Shown: positions 10,322 to 18,787 of the stretch, in pieces
Position numbering within the stretch: position 1 is the first letter of the stretch
How the letters are laid out: every line of letters starts with the position of its first letter
Assembly (NCBI RefSeq): GCF_027925385.1
Contig: NZ_AP027144.1
Coordinates: 124,001 to 188,000 of the forward strand
Reading direction: 5' to 3'
Origin: Methylocystis iwaonis
Lineage (GTDB): Bacteria; Pseudomonadota; Alphaproteobacteria; Rhizobiales; Beijerinckiaceae
DNA length: 64,000 bases
Made by a program: the position numbers and the translations under genes
The notes under the pieces: generated by a model
The model's input: the letters and a program-made list of their open reading frames with translations, nothing else
What the model was told of the DNA's origin: nothing
Databases searched by the model: none

Positions 10322-10739
10322 GGCGTGATCCACGCTTCCGAAATGGGCGCGCGGATCTCCAACAATAAAATGGGTGTCGGGGCGCGTCATCGAGCGGAAT
10401 TCGCCAACCCCCGAAGCCCAAAAATGTTGCCCCACGAAATTGCGGCGACGTTCCGCATAAACTCGCGCCAAATGGATCGCGCTCTTACCCTTGATGTAAC
10501 CCACGACCTGAAAAACCGCGTATTTCGGCGGGATCGCGATCATCATGTTCACTGATCGGGTGAAACGGACCGATCGATAACGCGCAGCCCATGATCTCAT
10601 GGCTATTCGCGGAGACAGTTTGAATTATATCGTTTGAGTCTTTTAAGCCGAACAATTGGACATATTTGCATTTCCTAAGATGGAAACGGCGATCGAAATT
10701 GACCATGGAATCGACCATCGATAGTGAGTTACCTGGGCC
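10322..10739. other. Intergenic region, nothing recognised
   Basis: About 420 bases between the binding-protein gene and the IS5 remnant. Short open frames exist on both strands but none has a ribosome site together with recognisable protein character. I see no convincing terminator or promoter. Confidence 0.4.
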
Positions 10740-11490
10740 GTAGACTCATAAGCGATGGAGCCACAACCGCATTGAGGCGAGTTGGACCATAGCAAGGAAG
10801 TTCTCGGCCAATTTGTCGTATCGGGTCGCGACCCTACGGAAGTGCTTCAATTTGGAGAAGAAGCGCTCGATCAGATTTCGCTCGCGGTAAAGCCAGGTGC
10901 TGAAATATGGTTTCGACCGTCGGTTGGCCTTGGGCGGGATATAGGCGAAGGCTCCTTTTTCGCGGAGGGAGGCCCGGATGCGATCGGCATCATATGCCTT
11001 ATCGGCCAGCACGTTCCGGCGGCAACATGATCGAGCTCGCCAGCAGCTTGGCCGTCATGGTTTTGCTGGCGGTCAGGCTCAGGCGGATCGGGAGGCCTTG
11101 CCCGTAGACGACCGCATGGATTTTGGTCGTGTGCCCGCCTCGGGAGCGACCGACACAAAGATCTCGATCCCCCTTTTTGCCGTCGCGGCCTGCTGGTGAG
11201 CGCGAACAGAAGTGCTGTCGATCATGTGGATGTCGCCATCGTGCGGGGCGGGGATGGCATCCATCATTCGATCCCGCACGCCTGCTTTCCGCCATCGCAC
11301 AAAGCGGTTGTAGCAGGTTGTGCGCGGTCCCTAGCGTTCCGGCAGGTCGCGCCACGGCGCACCGGATCGCAGAAGATGCCATTCAGCACGCGACGGTCAT
11401 CAACGCGCGGCACGTCTCGCGGTTTGTTAGGCAACAGCGGTTCGATCACGTGTCATTCGAAGTCTGTTAGGTCCTATCGGCTCATTCCGC
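10740..11490 (-). mobile_element. IS5-family insertion sequence, decayed
   Basis: The boundaries are set by the extent of transposase homology; I could not identify clean terminal inverted repeats. The coding content is broken in several frames (see the pseudogene). The element lies between the receptor-SBP operon and the organosulfur island. Confidence 0.65.
10746..11485 (-). pseudogene. IS5-family transposase, multiply broken
   Basis: Conserved IS5 blocks appear in order but in different frames: VIEPLLPNKPRDVPRVDDRRVLNGIF, then IHMIDSTSVRAHQQAAT (first catalytic Asp), then MLADKAYDADRIR (second Asp), then ERNLIERFFSKLKHFRRVATRYDK (catalytic Glu). The N-terminus reads MSR-stop-DLTDFE-stop, where the second stop replaces the usual Trp of DFEW. 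At least two nonsense mutations and several frameshifts make this clearly dead. Confidence 0.85.
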
Positions 11491-11574
11491 GGCTGAGTCA
11501 GAGTTTCGGGCGAAGGGAAGACGTCCTCTGCCGTCCTGATTGTTAAACCCCTCAGCCCCATCTAAGCTTACCAT

Positions 11575-11874
11575 ATGAGTACCTCTGACGCCGAATTGCT
11601 GATCACCAAAATTGTGGCGAGAGTCGAATCAGCCATCGAACTGGCACGCCATCGCCTCGAGACCGAGACGGTGGATTGGCGGAGCAATTGCTACCGGAAT
11701 CTCGCAACCATCCTGGAAACACACAAAACATCGTTGCAGCAAGGGCAGCTCAGTACTCCCGGCGCTGGGGTAGGCTGGGGGGCTGGCAAAGCCATTTCCG
11801 AATGGGGACTGGATGATGCCGAGATCAGCGCGGCCGTTGAGGCGGCAGAAGGACTCTATCGCGAGGGCCGTTGA
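11575..11874 (+). CDS. Hypothetical small protein
   Basis: A 99-residue acidic, helical protein (MSTSDAELLITKIVARVESA...) with no family I recognise. The centre has a glycine-rich turn (GAGVGWGAGKAISEWG). The ATG at 11575 lacks an obvious Shine-Dalgarno sequence, and the gene sits alone between an IS5 relic and the convergent msuE gene. The codon pattern looks coding, but function and even expression are uncertain. Confidence 0.45.
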   Translation: MSTSDAELLITKIVARVESAIELARHRLETETVDWRSNCYRNLATILETHKTSLQQGQLSTPGAGVGWGAGKAISEWGLDDAEISAAVEAAEGLYREGR

Positions 11875-12059
11875 CATTCCCGCATGCGCCTGCCGATTAC
11901 TTTAATGAGTTCACGGCCTAGATCCTTCGCCCCCTTTATATTTGTTTATTAGGCCCCTCTCCCCATTTCTGACGCTCGGCGCCGGCCAGCCCGGCGCAAC
12001 CCTCGATTAGGACATCCTATGGAGCGGGCACCATTGCTTTTACCCGGCGGACATAGGGT

Positions 12060-12596
12060 CTAGCGCGGTAGAAGATGCCCTATGCTGCGCTCTACCGCCA
12101 AAGCAATGCGCGCCTCGAGTCCCTCGTTGCTGACCTCGTAATTTGTGAAATCGCCGTCATTTGCAAAAACGCCGATCGGCAGTGTCAAGGACTGGAAGAA
12201 GCTGAACAGCGGTCGAAGCTGATGATCAATGACCAACGCATGGCGATCGCTGCCCCCGCAAGCCGAGAGCAAGACGGGCTTACCGATCAAGGCTTCGTGG
12301 TCTATGAGATCGAAGAGATGCTTGAAAAGCCCAGTGTAGGATCCCCGATAGACCGGCGTCGAAACCACGAGCGCGTCTGCCGACTCAATTCTACGGATTG
12401 CTTCGGCGATGAGCGGGGGCGCGCCTTTCGGAGAGAGGACGCCGCCTAGTTCGGGGGCCAGATCGGCGATCTCTACGGAATGGATGTCGAAAGGTCCGTG
12501 ACTGGCGAGCTTTCTCGCAATGGTGGCGGCGAGGGCAGCCGAGCGTGAAGGCCGACTCAAGCCGCCCGAGACTGTGACAAGTTTCACTATGCTCAT
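12060..12596 (-). CDS. msuE: NAD(P)H-dependent FMN reductase, MsuE/SsuE type
   Basis: A 178-residue flavodoxin-fold reductase. The phosphate-binding loop VSGGLSRPSRSA, the STPVYRGSYTGLFKHLFDL block and the SACGGSDRHALVIDHQLRPLF region match the MsuE/SsuE/SfnF family. These enzymes reduce FMN with NAD(P)H and hand FMNH2 to two-component monooxygenases such as SsuD, MsuC and SfnG, all encoded within 7 kb. It is the last gene of the minus-strand operon, 24 bases after ribBA. The island has only this one reductase, so it probably serves all three monooxygenases. Confidence 0.9.
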   Translation of the reverse strand: MSIVKLVTVSGGLSRPSRSAALAATIARKLASHGPFDIHSVEIADLAPELGGVLSPKGAPPLIAEAIRRIESADALVVSTPVYRGSYTGLFKHLFDLIDHEALIGKPVLLSACGGSDRHALVIDHQLRPLFSFFQSLTLPIGVFANDGDFTNYEVSNEGLEARIALAVERSIGHLLPR

Positions 12597-12620
12597 CTCT
12601 ATCCTTGGTCTGTTTCAGTT

Positions 12621-13856
12621 TCAGGCGTTTTGGAGTTGAGCCAAGGCGGAAGAGGCGACTCGAGTGAGGTCGAGTTGATGACGCATCCGTCGGCTCTTGG
12701 TTTCCAAATAGCGGATGTTTTCATGCGTTGCCGCCGCATGGAGAGACACAACCTCCTTGACTGCGACGCCCAGCGACGTCAGCGCTTCTGTCTTGGCGGG
12801 ATTGTTGGTCATCAGGCGGACGCTGGTCACGCCAAGGAGACTCAGGATTCCCGCCGCGGCGGCATAGCTTCTGCCGTCGACCGGCAAACCGAGCATCAAA
12901 TTCGCATCGACTGTGTCCGCTCCTTGATCCTGTAGCTCGTACGCGCGTAATTTTTGCGTCAGTCCAATCCCCCGCCCCTCGTGGCCTCGGAGATATATCA
13001 AGACTCCTCTGCCCTCCTGCGCGATACGCTCCAACGCGAGATTAAGCTGGGATCCGCAATCGCATCGCAGGGAGCCAAGAAGGTCGCCCGTCAGGCACTC
13101 TGAATGCATTCTGACCAACGTACCGTCCCCTTCGACTGGCCCCATGACAATCGAAAGGTGTTCTGCCCCGTCCGCAGCTCTGAAAATATGGGCGGTAAAA
13201 TCGCCATGACGCGTCGGCAAACGTGAAACGGATATGCGCTTGGGCAGCTCATTTTGCTTTTGCCGATAGGCGATGAGATCACCAACTGTGATTATTGGAA
13301 GTTCATGACGTTTCGCGAATTCGATTAGCTCCGGCCGCCGCGCCATTTCGCCGTCGTCGCGAACGATTTCACAGAGTGCGCCAACGGGCGCGAATCCGGC
13401 GAGGGAGGCGAGTTCGCTGGCCGCCTCAGTATGCCCAGGGCGACCGAGGATACCATCAGGGTGTCGCCGCAGAGGAAAGACATGGCCTGGACGCAGGAAA
13501 CTGTCAGCCCCTCTCGCCGAGGAGCCAAGCGCGCGCACGGTGGCGCTCCTTTCGCTCGCGGAGATGCCGGTGGTAGAGCCCTGAAGATCGACCGAGACTG
13601 TAAAGGCGGTGCCATACGCGTCGTCGCTCCGAGGAACCATCAATGGAAGCTCCAAGCGGTCCGCCCATTCATTCGGCATGGCGACGCAGACGACGCCACT
13701 CGAATGACGAACGAGAAACGCCATTGCTTCCGCCGTCATTTTCTCCGCGGGGAGAATGAGGTCGCCCTCGTTCTCCCGGCTCTCGTCGTCAACGACGACG
13801 ACAAATCGCCCGAGCCGTTGCGCCTCGATCGCCTGCTCAATTGTCGAAAAACTCAT
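12621..13856 (-). CDS. ribBA: Bifunctional riboflavin synthesis enzyme RibBA
   Basis: A 411-residue fusion. The N-terminal DHBP synthase (RibB, about 1-200) has DDESRENEGDLI, TGISASERSATV, FPLRRHPDG and GHTEAASELA. The C-terminal GTP cyclohydrolase II (RibA, about 210-400) has the zinc-ligand cysteines in CLTGDLLGSLRCDCG, the RGHEGRGIGL loop and RLMTNNPAK. It makes both precursors of riboflavin, from ribulose-5-phosphate and GTP. ATG 13856 follows GGACGAAGG; the extension to 13901 is rejected. It is placed between the monooxygenase genes and msuE, 10 bases after the acyl-CoA-dehydrogenase-like gene, so it is probably induced with them to meet FMN demand rather than being the housekeeping copy. 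Confidence 0.95.
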   Translation of the reverse strand: MSFSTIEQAIEAQRLGRFVVVVDDESRENEGDLILPAEKMTAEAMAFLVRHSSGVVCVAMPNEWADRLELPLMVPRSDDAYGTAFTVSVDLQGSTTGISASERSATVRALGSSARGADSFLRPGHVFPLRRHPDGILGRPGHTEAASELASLAGFAPVGALCEIVRDDGEMARRPELIEFAKRHELPIITVGDLIAYRQKQNELPKRISVSRLPTRHGDFTAHIFRAADGAEHLSIVMGPVEGDGTLVRMHSECLTGDLLGSLRCDCGSQLNLALERIAQEGRGVLIYLRGHEGRGIGLTQKLRAYELQDQGADTVDANLMLGLPVDGRSYAAAAGILSLLGVTSVRLMTNNPAKTEALTSLGVAVKEVVSLHAAATHENIRYLETKSRRMRHQLDLTRVASSALAQLQNA

Positions 13857-13866
13857 GCCTTCGTCC

Positions 13867-15036
13867 TTAGGAATAAAAGGAAGGCGTTGGATAGACGCCA
13901 TTCAGCGCCCAATCGCCGATTTCTTTGAGTTTGTGATCGAGCGGATCATGCAGCGTATGCGTTCGCGCATTTCGCCAGAAACGGTCCAGCCGAAGGCGCG
14001 CCGTCGTCGCTCTAGCCCCCATCACATCGAACACACGGCTACCGACCTCGAGCGCTGCACGCGACCCAACGACTTTCGCGCTGGCGATCTCAATCGCCAA
14101 GGCGCCCCGCTCATCGGCCGAGATGGCGTCGCGCCTCGACCATGCATGTTGAAAGGCGGCTACTGCGTTGCTAGCAAGAGCTTCCGCAGCTTTAACCTGC
14201 GCCGTGAGTTCACCGAGCGTATGTAGGTTGAATGGATCCGAGCCGATGCGAGCGGCGCCGTCCGCGGGCAGGCCAAGGATATATGCAATTGCTTCACTGA
14301 GCGCGCCACGCGCGAGTCCCGTGTAGATGTTGACGAGAATGAGCTGGGCTAGACAGGGCCGCAAGGCGCCAAAGGGTGAACCGAGCGGCCCGGGCGAAAG
14401 GAGGAGCTCGTCCGAAGTCACGCTGACATTCGAGAAGGAAACCGAGCCGCTATCGGTCTGCCGTTGTCCCATATTGTCCCAATCATGATGAACGGTAACT
14501 CCCGCTCGCCGCGTCGGGAAGGCGGCGACTTTGAGTTTGCCATCTACATCATGCGCGGAAACGATGAGCATGTCAGAATCAGTTGCGCCCGAGCAGAAGC
14601 TCTTTTCGCCGTCGAGTCGAAATCCGTCTGCGTCAGCCCACAACTTGAGGCGCGCATCCTTCGGATTGAGCGCGTTGCCCCAAAACCAATTCTCGCGCGC
14701 GCTGCACGCCATCAGATTGCGGGACTGTTCGGCAGAGCCGAAAAATTGTAGCGTCGCGATCATGAGATGATGAAACGCAAAGAGATGCGCGAGCGAACTA
14801 TCAACCGCGGCGATCTTTCTGACGATCTCGAAAATGTTGATCCAGTCGGCCCCAGCCCCCCCGAGTTCCTTCGGAATCGACAGTTGCAGCAACCCGCTCT
14901 CACGAATGAAATCGCGTTCGCGCTTCGCCGTCCCGCCTTCACGATCGCGCTCGGCGGCCGTCTTCGCTAAAGCGAAGAGAAGCTTGTCGAGAACCGCTGC
15001 TTCGTCGCGAGCGTCGCGGCTTGAAGATCTCGTCAT
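13867..15036 (-). CDS. msuC: FMNH2-dependent monooxygenase of acyl-CoA dehydrogenase fold (MsuC/SfnB/DszC type)
   Basis: A 389-residue protein of acyl-CoA dehydrogenase fold. KSFCSGATDSDML, DWDNMGQRQTDSGSVSF, GARATTARLRLDRFWRN and ARTHTLHDPLDHK are characteristic of the DszC/MsuC/SfnB branch, which uses FMNH2 and O2 rather than dehydrogenating acyl-CoA. MsuC of Pseudomonas oxidises methanesulfinate to methanesulfonate. ATG 15036 has a good site (GGAGAAAAGAG); the longer frame to 15270 overlaps the upstream ssuD gene and is rejected. It begins 13 bases after ssuD, so the two steps are coupled in the operon. The exact substrate cannot be separated from other sulfinates or sulfur heterocycles by sequence alone. 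Confidence 0.8.
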   Translation of the reverse strand: MTRSSSRDARDEAAVLDKLLFALAKTAAERDREGGTAKRERDFIRESGLLQLSIPKELGGAGADWINIFEIVRKIAAVDSSLAHLFAFHHLMIATLQFFGSAEQSRNLMACSARENWFWGNALNPKDARLKLWADADGFRLDGEKSFCSGATDSDMLIVSAHDVDGKLKVAAFPTRRAGVTVHHDWDNMGQRQTDSGSVSFSNVSVTSDELLLSPGPLGSPFGALRPCLAQLILVNIYTGLARGALSEAIAYILGLPADGAARIGSDPFNLHTLGELTAQVKAAEALASNAVAAFQHAWSRRDAISADERGALAIEIASAKVVGSRAALEVGSRVFDVMGARATTARLRLDRFWRNARTHTLHDPLDHKLKEIGDWALNGVYPTPSFYS

Positions 15037-15049
15037 CTCTTTTCTCCGC

Positions 15050-16231
15050 TTATACGGCCGATGGCGCCGCGGCGGACGAGGTCTTCGCGGTCGCGGCGAT
15101 GCTTCCGAACGGGCCGGTAATTTTGCGACCCGGCAGAACCCCACGGGGACCAATCCCAAACCTCGGGAAAAGTAATTCGGCAAAGCGATAGGCTTCTTCC
15201 AAATGAGGATAGCCCGACAGCACAAAGCTATCGACGCCGAGCGCTTGATATTCGCGCAGCCGGGCCTCAATTTGATCGGGATTTCCGACGAGGGCCGTCC
15301 CGGCGCCGCCGCGCTTCAGGCCTACGCCGGCCCAGAGGTTTGGACTGACCTCGAGATCCTCCCGCGCGCGGCCTGCGCCTTTCCGCAATTGCAACATGCG
15401 TTGCTGGCCCACGGAGTCCATGCGTTCGAAGGTCGAGAGCGCGTCTTTAACCGCCGCGTCATCAAGCCGGCTGATCAACTGCTCTGCGGCATGCCAGGCT
15501 TCTTCTTCCGTTTCCCTTACAATCACATGCAGGCGAACCCCGAAGCGCAAGGTGCGCCCATATTGCGCGGCGCGCGCCTTGACGTCGGCAATTTTTTCAG
15601 CAACCGCGGCCGGCGGCTCGCCCCATGTGAGATAAGCGTCCACCGATCGGGCGGCGAGATCATGCGCCGGCGCCGACGAACCCCCGAAGTAAAGCGGCGG
15701 CCTTGGCTGCTGTACCGGCGGGAATAGAAGCTTACCTCCTTCAATCGAGAAGAACTCGCCCTGAAAGTTCACGCTACCTTCCACGTGGCTCGCGCGTAAA
15801 ATTTCATCCCAAGCGTCGACGAATTCAGCGGAGAGGGCGTAGCGTTGCGCATGATCCAAAAACAGACCGTCTCCTGCGAGTTCCTCCGGATCGCCGCCAG
15901 CCACGAGATTGATTAGCAGCCGACCCTGCGAAAGACGATCTAGCGTCGCCGTCATACGCGCGGCGAGCGCTGCTTGCATGAGGCCAGGTCGCAGCGCGAC
16001 AAGGAACCGAAGGTTTCGAGTCGAGCTGATGAGGCTAGAGGCTACAATCCATGGATCTTCACATGAGCGACCACTCGGGATCAAAACGCCATAGTAGCCC
16101 AGATTATCCGCAGCGATTGCGATTTGCTGATTATATTCAAAGTTCGCCGTACGGGCGCCTTCCTCCGCGCCGAGATACCGAGAGTCGCCATGCGTCGGAA
16201 TGTACCACAATATTTCCATGATGCGTTCCAT
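15050..16231 (-). CDS. ssuD: FMNH2-dependent alkanesulfonate monooxygenase (SsuD/MsuD)
   Basis: A 393-residue bacterial-luciferase-family enzyme that splits alkanesulfonates into aldehyde and sulfite using FMNH2 and O2. Diagnostic blocks are [16 protein letters not shown] at the N-terminus, [31 protein letters not shown] and [20 protein letters not shown] at the C-terminus. ATG 16231 or 16219 are both possible; neither has a strong ribosome site, and the longer start at 16276 lies only about 15 bases from the predicted promoter -12 element. It is the first gene downstream of a sigma-54 promoter and a palindromic site (16291-16369). With SfnG and an MsuC-type enzyme present, methanesulfonate (MsuD activity) is the likely substrate. 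Confidence 0.93.
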   Translation of the reverse strand: MERIMEILWYIPTHGDSRYLGAEEGARTANFEYNQQIAIAADNLGYYGVLIPSGRSCEDPWIVASSLISSTRNLRFLVALRPGLMQAALAARMTATLDRLSQGRLLINLVAGGDPEELAGDGLFLDHAQRYALSAEFVDAWDEILRASHVEGSVNFQGEFFSIEGGKLLFPPVQQPRPPLYFGGSSAPAHDLAARSVDAYLTWGEPPAAVAEKIADVKARAAQYGRTLRFGVRLHVIVRETEEEAWHAAEQLISRLDDAAVKDALSTFERMDSVGQQRMLQLRKGAGRAREDLEVSPNLWAGVGLKRGGAGTALVGNPDQIEARLREYQALGVDSFVLSGYPHLEEAYRFAELLFPRFGIGPRGVLPGRKITGPFGSIAATAKTSSAAAPSAV

Positions 16232-16290
16232 GATCGAGGGGAAGGCCTGCAGCCGCCGCGATTGTTGCCTGAGCATTCCAGGCTATTGGC

Positions 16291-16305
16291 GCAAGACTTG
16301 GGCCA
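16291..16305 (-). promoter_or_regulatory. Predicted sigma-54 promoter of the ssuD operon
   Basis: Read on the minus strand: TGGCCCAAGTCTTGC, matching the -24/-12 consensus TGGCACG-N4-TTGC with the invariant GG and GC exactly 10 bases apart. It lies about 60 bases upstream of the ssuD start and just downstream of the palindromes at 16317-16369. The cognate activator gene is in the window (20902-22890). Confidence 0.75.
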
Positions 16306-16316
16306 GCATCGAAACC

Positions 16317-16369
16317 TTGCAATTGCGGGAGGAATCAATATGCGCTGCTGCAAATGCAGCAGCGCATAT
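16317..16369 (-). promoter_or_regulatory. Palindromic activator site upstream of ssuD
   Basis: Two palindromes. The large one (16338-16369) has perfect 15-base arms, ATATGCGCTGCTGCA and its complement, around AA. Its core GCTGCTGCAAATGCAGCAGC (16344-16363) is identical to that at 17405-17424. A smaller one, TTGCAATTGC (16317-16326), also recurs at 17442. The spacing between centres is about 32 bases here and 33 at the other copy. This is a likely upstream activating sequence for the sigma-54 regulator. As an alternative, the large palindrome could form a hairpin after the amidohydrolase gene. Confidence 0.65.
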
Positions 16370-16400
16370 CGGGCCTCTGCGGCGCCTGCAACAGTAGCGC

Positions 16401-17276
16401 CTATGCGATATCGAGGCCCAAGACTCTGACCGCGTTGCGCCATGCAACCTTCTCCGCAATTTCATCTGGCAGACGAAGCCCCGCGAACTCCGTGATGCTC
16501 TGCCCGATCGGTCGGAACGGGTAAGACGAACCGAACAGAAGCTGGTCGCTCAGAAATCCCTTTGCAGCCTCGGCATAACGCTTGCCGCCCGGCGCAAAGA
16601 GATACATGTCGGGGGAAACGAAAACATTTTCATGCCGGAACGCCACGCCAAGCATGGCATCGATCTGCGGATAGAAGGCATGACAGCAGATGAGCGAGAG
16701 ATTGGGAAAAGCCCTCGCGACCCGGTCGACAGCAAGCGGGTCATTGTGCCGCAAATCGGGTGTGGTCGGACCTGACATCAAAAACACCGGCGCATTCTCC
16801 TTTTCGCAAGCCGCATAGATCGGAAAGAGCGTTTCGTCGTCATGAGCGATCGGCCGACCGTAAAAACCGGGATCCACATTGATGCCGATCAACTGCAGGG
16901 AATCCAAGCAACGGTGAACCTCTCGAACCGCCTCGTCGCCTGGAAGCGCCTGAGGATCAACCGAACCAACGCCGAGAAGACGCCCCGCGGAGCGTTGAGA
17001 TAATCCCGAAAGCGCATCGTTCGAAATTCGCACCTGCGGCGTGCTTCGGCCGACCATGATCGCGACGTCGATCGACGCCTGCTCGATCTCTTTTATGAAC
17101 GACGGCAAATCAGGCGACCGCGTGAAGTGGTCTATATCCCTCGAGCCCAAGCGCCGATTGACCCAGCGAACTGTCTCAAATTCCGGGGAAGACGGATCCG
17201 CCCCGAAGAATGGATGAAGAAAAGAGGGCCGCGCGCGCATGTCCACGACATGCCGCGTCAATTTTTGTGAAGTCAT
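16401..17276 (-). CDS. Amidohydrolase-2 family protein with altered metal site
   Basis: A 291-residue TIM-barrel protein of the amidohydrolase-2 group (QLIGINVDPGFYGRPI, LICCHAFYPQIDAMLGVAF, QLLFGSSYPFRPI). The metal-binding HxH normally near the N-terminus reads DMRARP, and the usual Asp of GSDYPF is Ser, so two metal-ligand positions appear lost; it may act without metal or on an unusual substrate. ATG 17276 has AGAGGCGA upstream. It is transcribed from its own predicted sigma-54 promoter (17339-17354) and lies directly upstream of ssuD. Similar proteins are found beside sulfonate genes in other proteobacteria, but no reaction is assigned to them that I know of. Confidence 0.75.
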   Translation of the reverse strand: MTSQKLTRHVVDMRARPSFLHPFFGADPSSPEFETVRWVNRRLGSRDIDHFTRSPDLPSFIKEIEQASIDVAIMVGRSTPQVRISNDALSGLSQRSAGRLLGVGSVDPQALPGDEAVREVHRCLDSLQLIGINVDPGFYGRPIAHDDETLFPIYAACEKENAPVFLMSGPTTPDLRHNDPLAVDRVARAFPNLSLICCHAFYPQIDAMLGVAFRHENVFVSPDMYLFAPGGKRYAEAAKGFLSDQLLFGSSYPFRPIGQSITEFAGLRLPDEIAEKVAWRNAVRVLGLDIA

Positions 17277-17338
17277 TTCGCCTCTTGATCTTTCCCGTTG
17301 ATTTTAGCGCGACGCGCGCTCTGCGGGCCGACCAACTC

Positions 17339-17354
17339 AGCAAGCATGGCGCCG
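17339..17354 (-). promoter_or_regulatory. Predicted sigma-54 promoter of the amidohydrolase gene
   Basis: Minus strand CGGCGCCATGCTTGCT: GG and GC are 10 bases apart and the -12 TTGCT is perfect, while the -24 element matches less well (GGCGC for GGCAC). It would give a leader of about 50 bases before ATG 17276. The 17404-17425 palindrome centre lies about 62 bases upstream. Confidence 0.6.
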
Positions 17355-17403
17355 CGCGAACGACGCCGCAATTTTCGGGTCGCAACAGACTTCTCCGAAG
17401 CGC

Positions 17404-17453
17404 TGCTGCTGCAAATGCAGCAGCATAACCGGCGCCCGTTGTTGCAATTGCAA
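17404..17453. promoter_or_regulatory. Palindromic activator site between divergent operons
   Basis: TGCTGCTGCA and its complement flank AA (17404-17425), sharing a 20-base identical core with the site upstream of ssuD. A perfect 12-base palindrome TTGCAATTGCAA follows at 17442-17453. Both lie between the leftward promoter (17339-17354) and the rightward one (17509-17524) and could serve both. Confidence 0.65.
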
Positions 17454-17508
17454 ATTACGCCGCTCGAAGGTCGGGGTCATCCCATTGATTTTACGCAGTC
17501 ATAAGCTT

Positions 17509-17524
17509 TGGCACGCCGCCTGCT
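17509..17524 (+). promoter_or_regulatory. Predicted sigma-54 promoter of the sfnG operon
   Basis: TGGCACGCCGCCTGCT is nearly a perfect -24/-12 element: TGGCACG, four bases, then CTGCT, with the key GG and GC 10 bases apart. It predicts a start near 17535 and a leader of about 85 bases before sfnG. Confidence 0.85.
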
Positions 17525-17618
17525 GTTACCGACTGACACACAGGCCGCTCCTCCTCAAGCGCGTAGCGCATGAAGCCGCGGTACGGATTCCATGCGGCTC
17601 TCACGAAAGGAGACGGTT

Positions 17619-18734
17619 ATGACTGGCGCGTCCTCGCCTTCATCGCAGCAGGATACACAACCCATTAAATTCGCCTATTGGGTTCCCAATGTTTCCGGCG
17701 GTCTCGTGATCAGCAAGATCGAACAGCGGACAAGTTGGGATATCGACTACAACCGAAAGCTTGCTCAGATCGCGGAAGCCTCCGGCTTCGAATATGCTCT
17801 AACGCAAATTCGCTTCACTGCGGGATATGGAGCAGAGTATCAACACGAATCTGTAAGTTTCTCCCATGCTCTGCTTGCCGCGACGGAAAAACTCAACGTC
17901 ATCGCCGCAATTTTGCCGGGTCCTTGGCATCCCGCGGTGATCGCGAAGCAAGTGGCGTCGATCAGCCAATTTACCGGTGGTCGGCTTGCGGTGAATATAG
18001 TTTCAGGATGGTTTCGCGGTGAGTTTCAGGCGATCGGCGAACCTTGGCTAGATCATGACGAGCGTTATCGCCGTTCAGAGGAATTCATCCGAGTCCTTCG
18101 TGGCGTCTGGTCCGAGGATAATTTCACCTTCGCGGGGGACTTTTATCGCTTCCGCAATTACACATTGAAACCCAAACCTTCATCCCCGCCGGAAGTCTTC
18201 CAGGGCGGCAGCTCCCGCGCCGCCCGCGACATGGCGTCGCGTGTGTCCGATTGGTATTTCACCAACGGCAACACGGTCGAGGGCGTCAAGAAGCAGGTCG
18301 ACGACATCCGCGCCAAGGCGGCTCAGAGCGGCCATCATGTAAAGATCGGCGTCAACGCTTTCGCAATCGTAAGGGCGACGAAGGAAGAGGCGAACGAGGT
18401 CCTCGACGAGATCTTGTCTGGCGCTGATCCTGAGGCCGTGCGCGCGTTCCAACACGAAGTGCAGAACGCCGGCAATGCTTCCCCCGAGCGCGAGGGCAAC
18501 TGGGCGAAATCGTCATTCGAAGATCTGGTGCAATACAACGACGGCTTCAGGACAAATCTCATCGGCGCGCCTGACGAAGTGGCGCAACGCATAGTCGAAC
18601 TGAAATCCGTCGGCGTCGATCTCGTTCTCCTTGGCTTCCTGCACTTCCAAGAGGAAGTCGAGTTTTTTGGCAAGCACGTGATCCCCTTGGTGCGTGCCTT
18701 GGAAGCAAAAGAAGCGGCGCGGACCGCCGCCTGA
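17619..18734 (+). CDS. sfnG: Dimethylsulfone (DMSO2) monooxygenase SfnG
   Basis: A 371-residue flavin-dependent monooxygenase of the luciferase fold. The start KFAYWVPNVSGGLVISKIEQRT, FEYALTQIRFTAGYGAEYQHES, EVFQGGSSRAARDMASRVSDWYFTNGNTVEG and SFEDLVQYNDGF match SfnG of Pseudomonas closely throughout, so the assignment is strong. SfnG uses FMNH2 and O2 to convert dimethylsulfone to methanesulfinate and formaldehyde. ATG 17619 follows an excellent AAAGGAG site. It is the first gene of the rightward operon under a predicted sigma-54 promoter. In a methylotroph the released formaldehyde could also serve as carbon or energy source. Confidence 0.95.
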   Translation: MTGASSPSSQQDTQPIKFAYWVPNVSGGLVISKIEQRTSWDIDYNRKLAQIAEASGFEYALTQIRFTAGYGAEYQHESVSFSHALLAATEKLNVIAAILPGPWHPAVIAKQVASISQFTGGRLAVNIVSGWFRGEFQAIGEPWLDHDERYRRSEEFIRVLRGVWSEDNFTFAGDFYRFRNYTLKPKPSSPPEVFQGGSSRAARDMASRVSDWYFTNGNTVEGVKKQVDDIRAKAAQSGHHVKIGVNAFAIVRATKEEANEVLDEILSGADPEAVRAFQHEVQNAGNASPEREGNWAKSSFEDLVQYNDGFRTNLIGAPDEVAQRIVELKSVGVDLVLLGFLHFQEEVEFFGKHVIPLVRALEAKEAARTAA

Positions 18735-18787
18735 ACCCGGCAAGCATGCCGGGCAAAGCGCATATCTCCCTAGGAAGGCGTGAAAAC

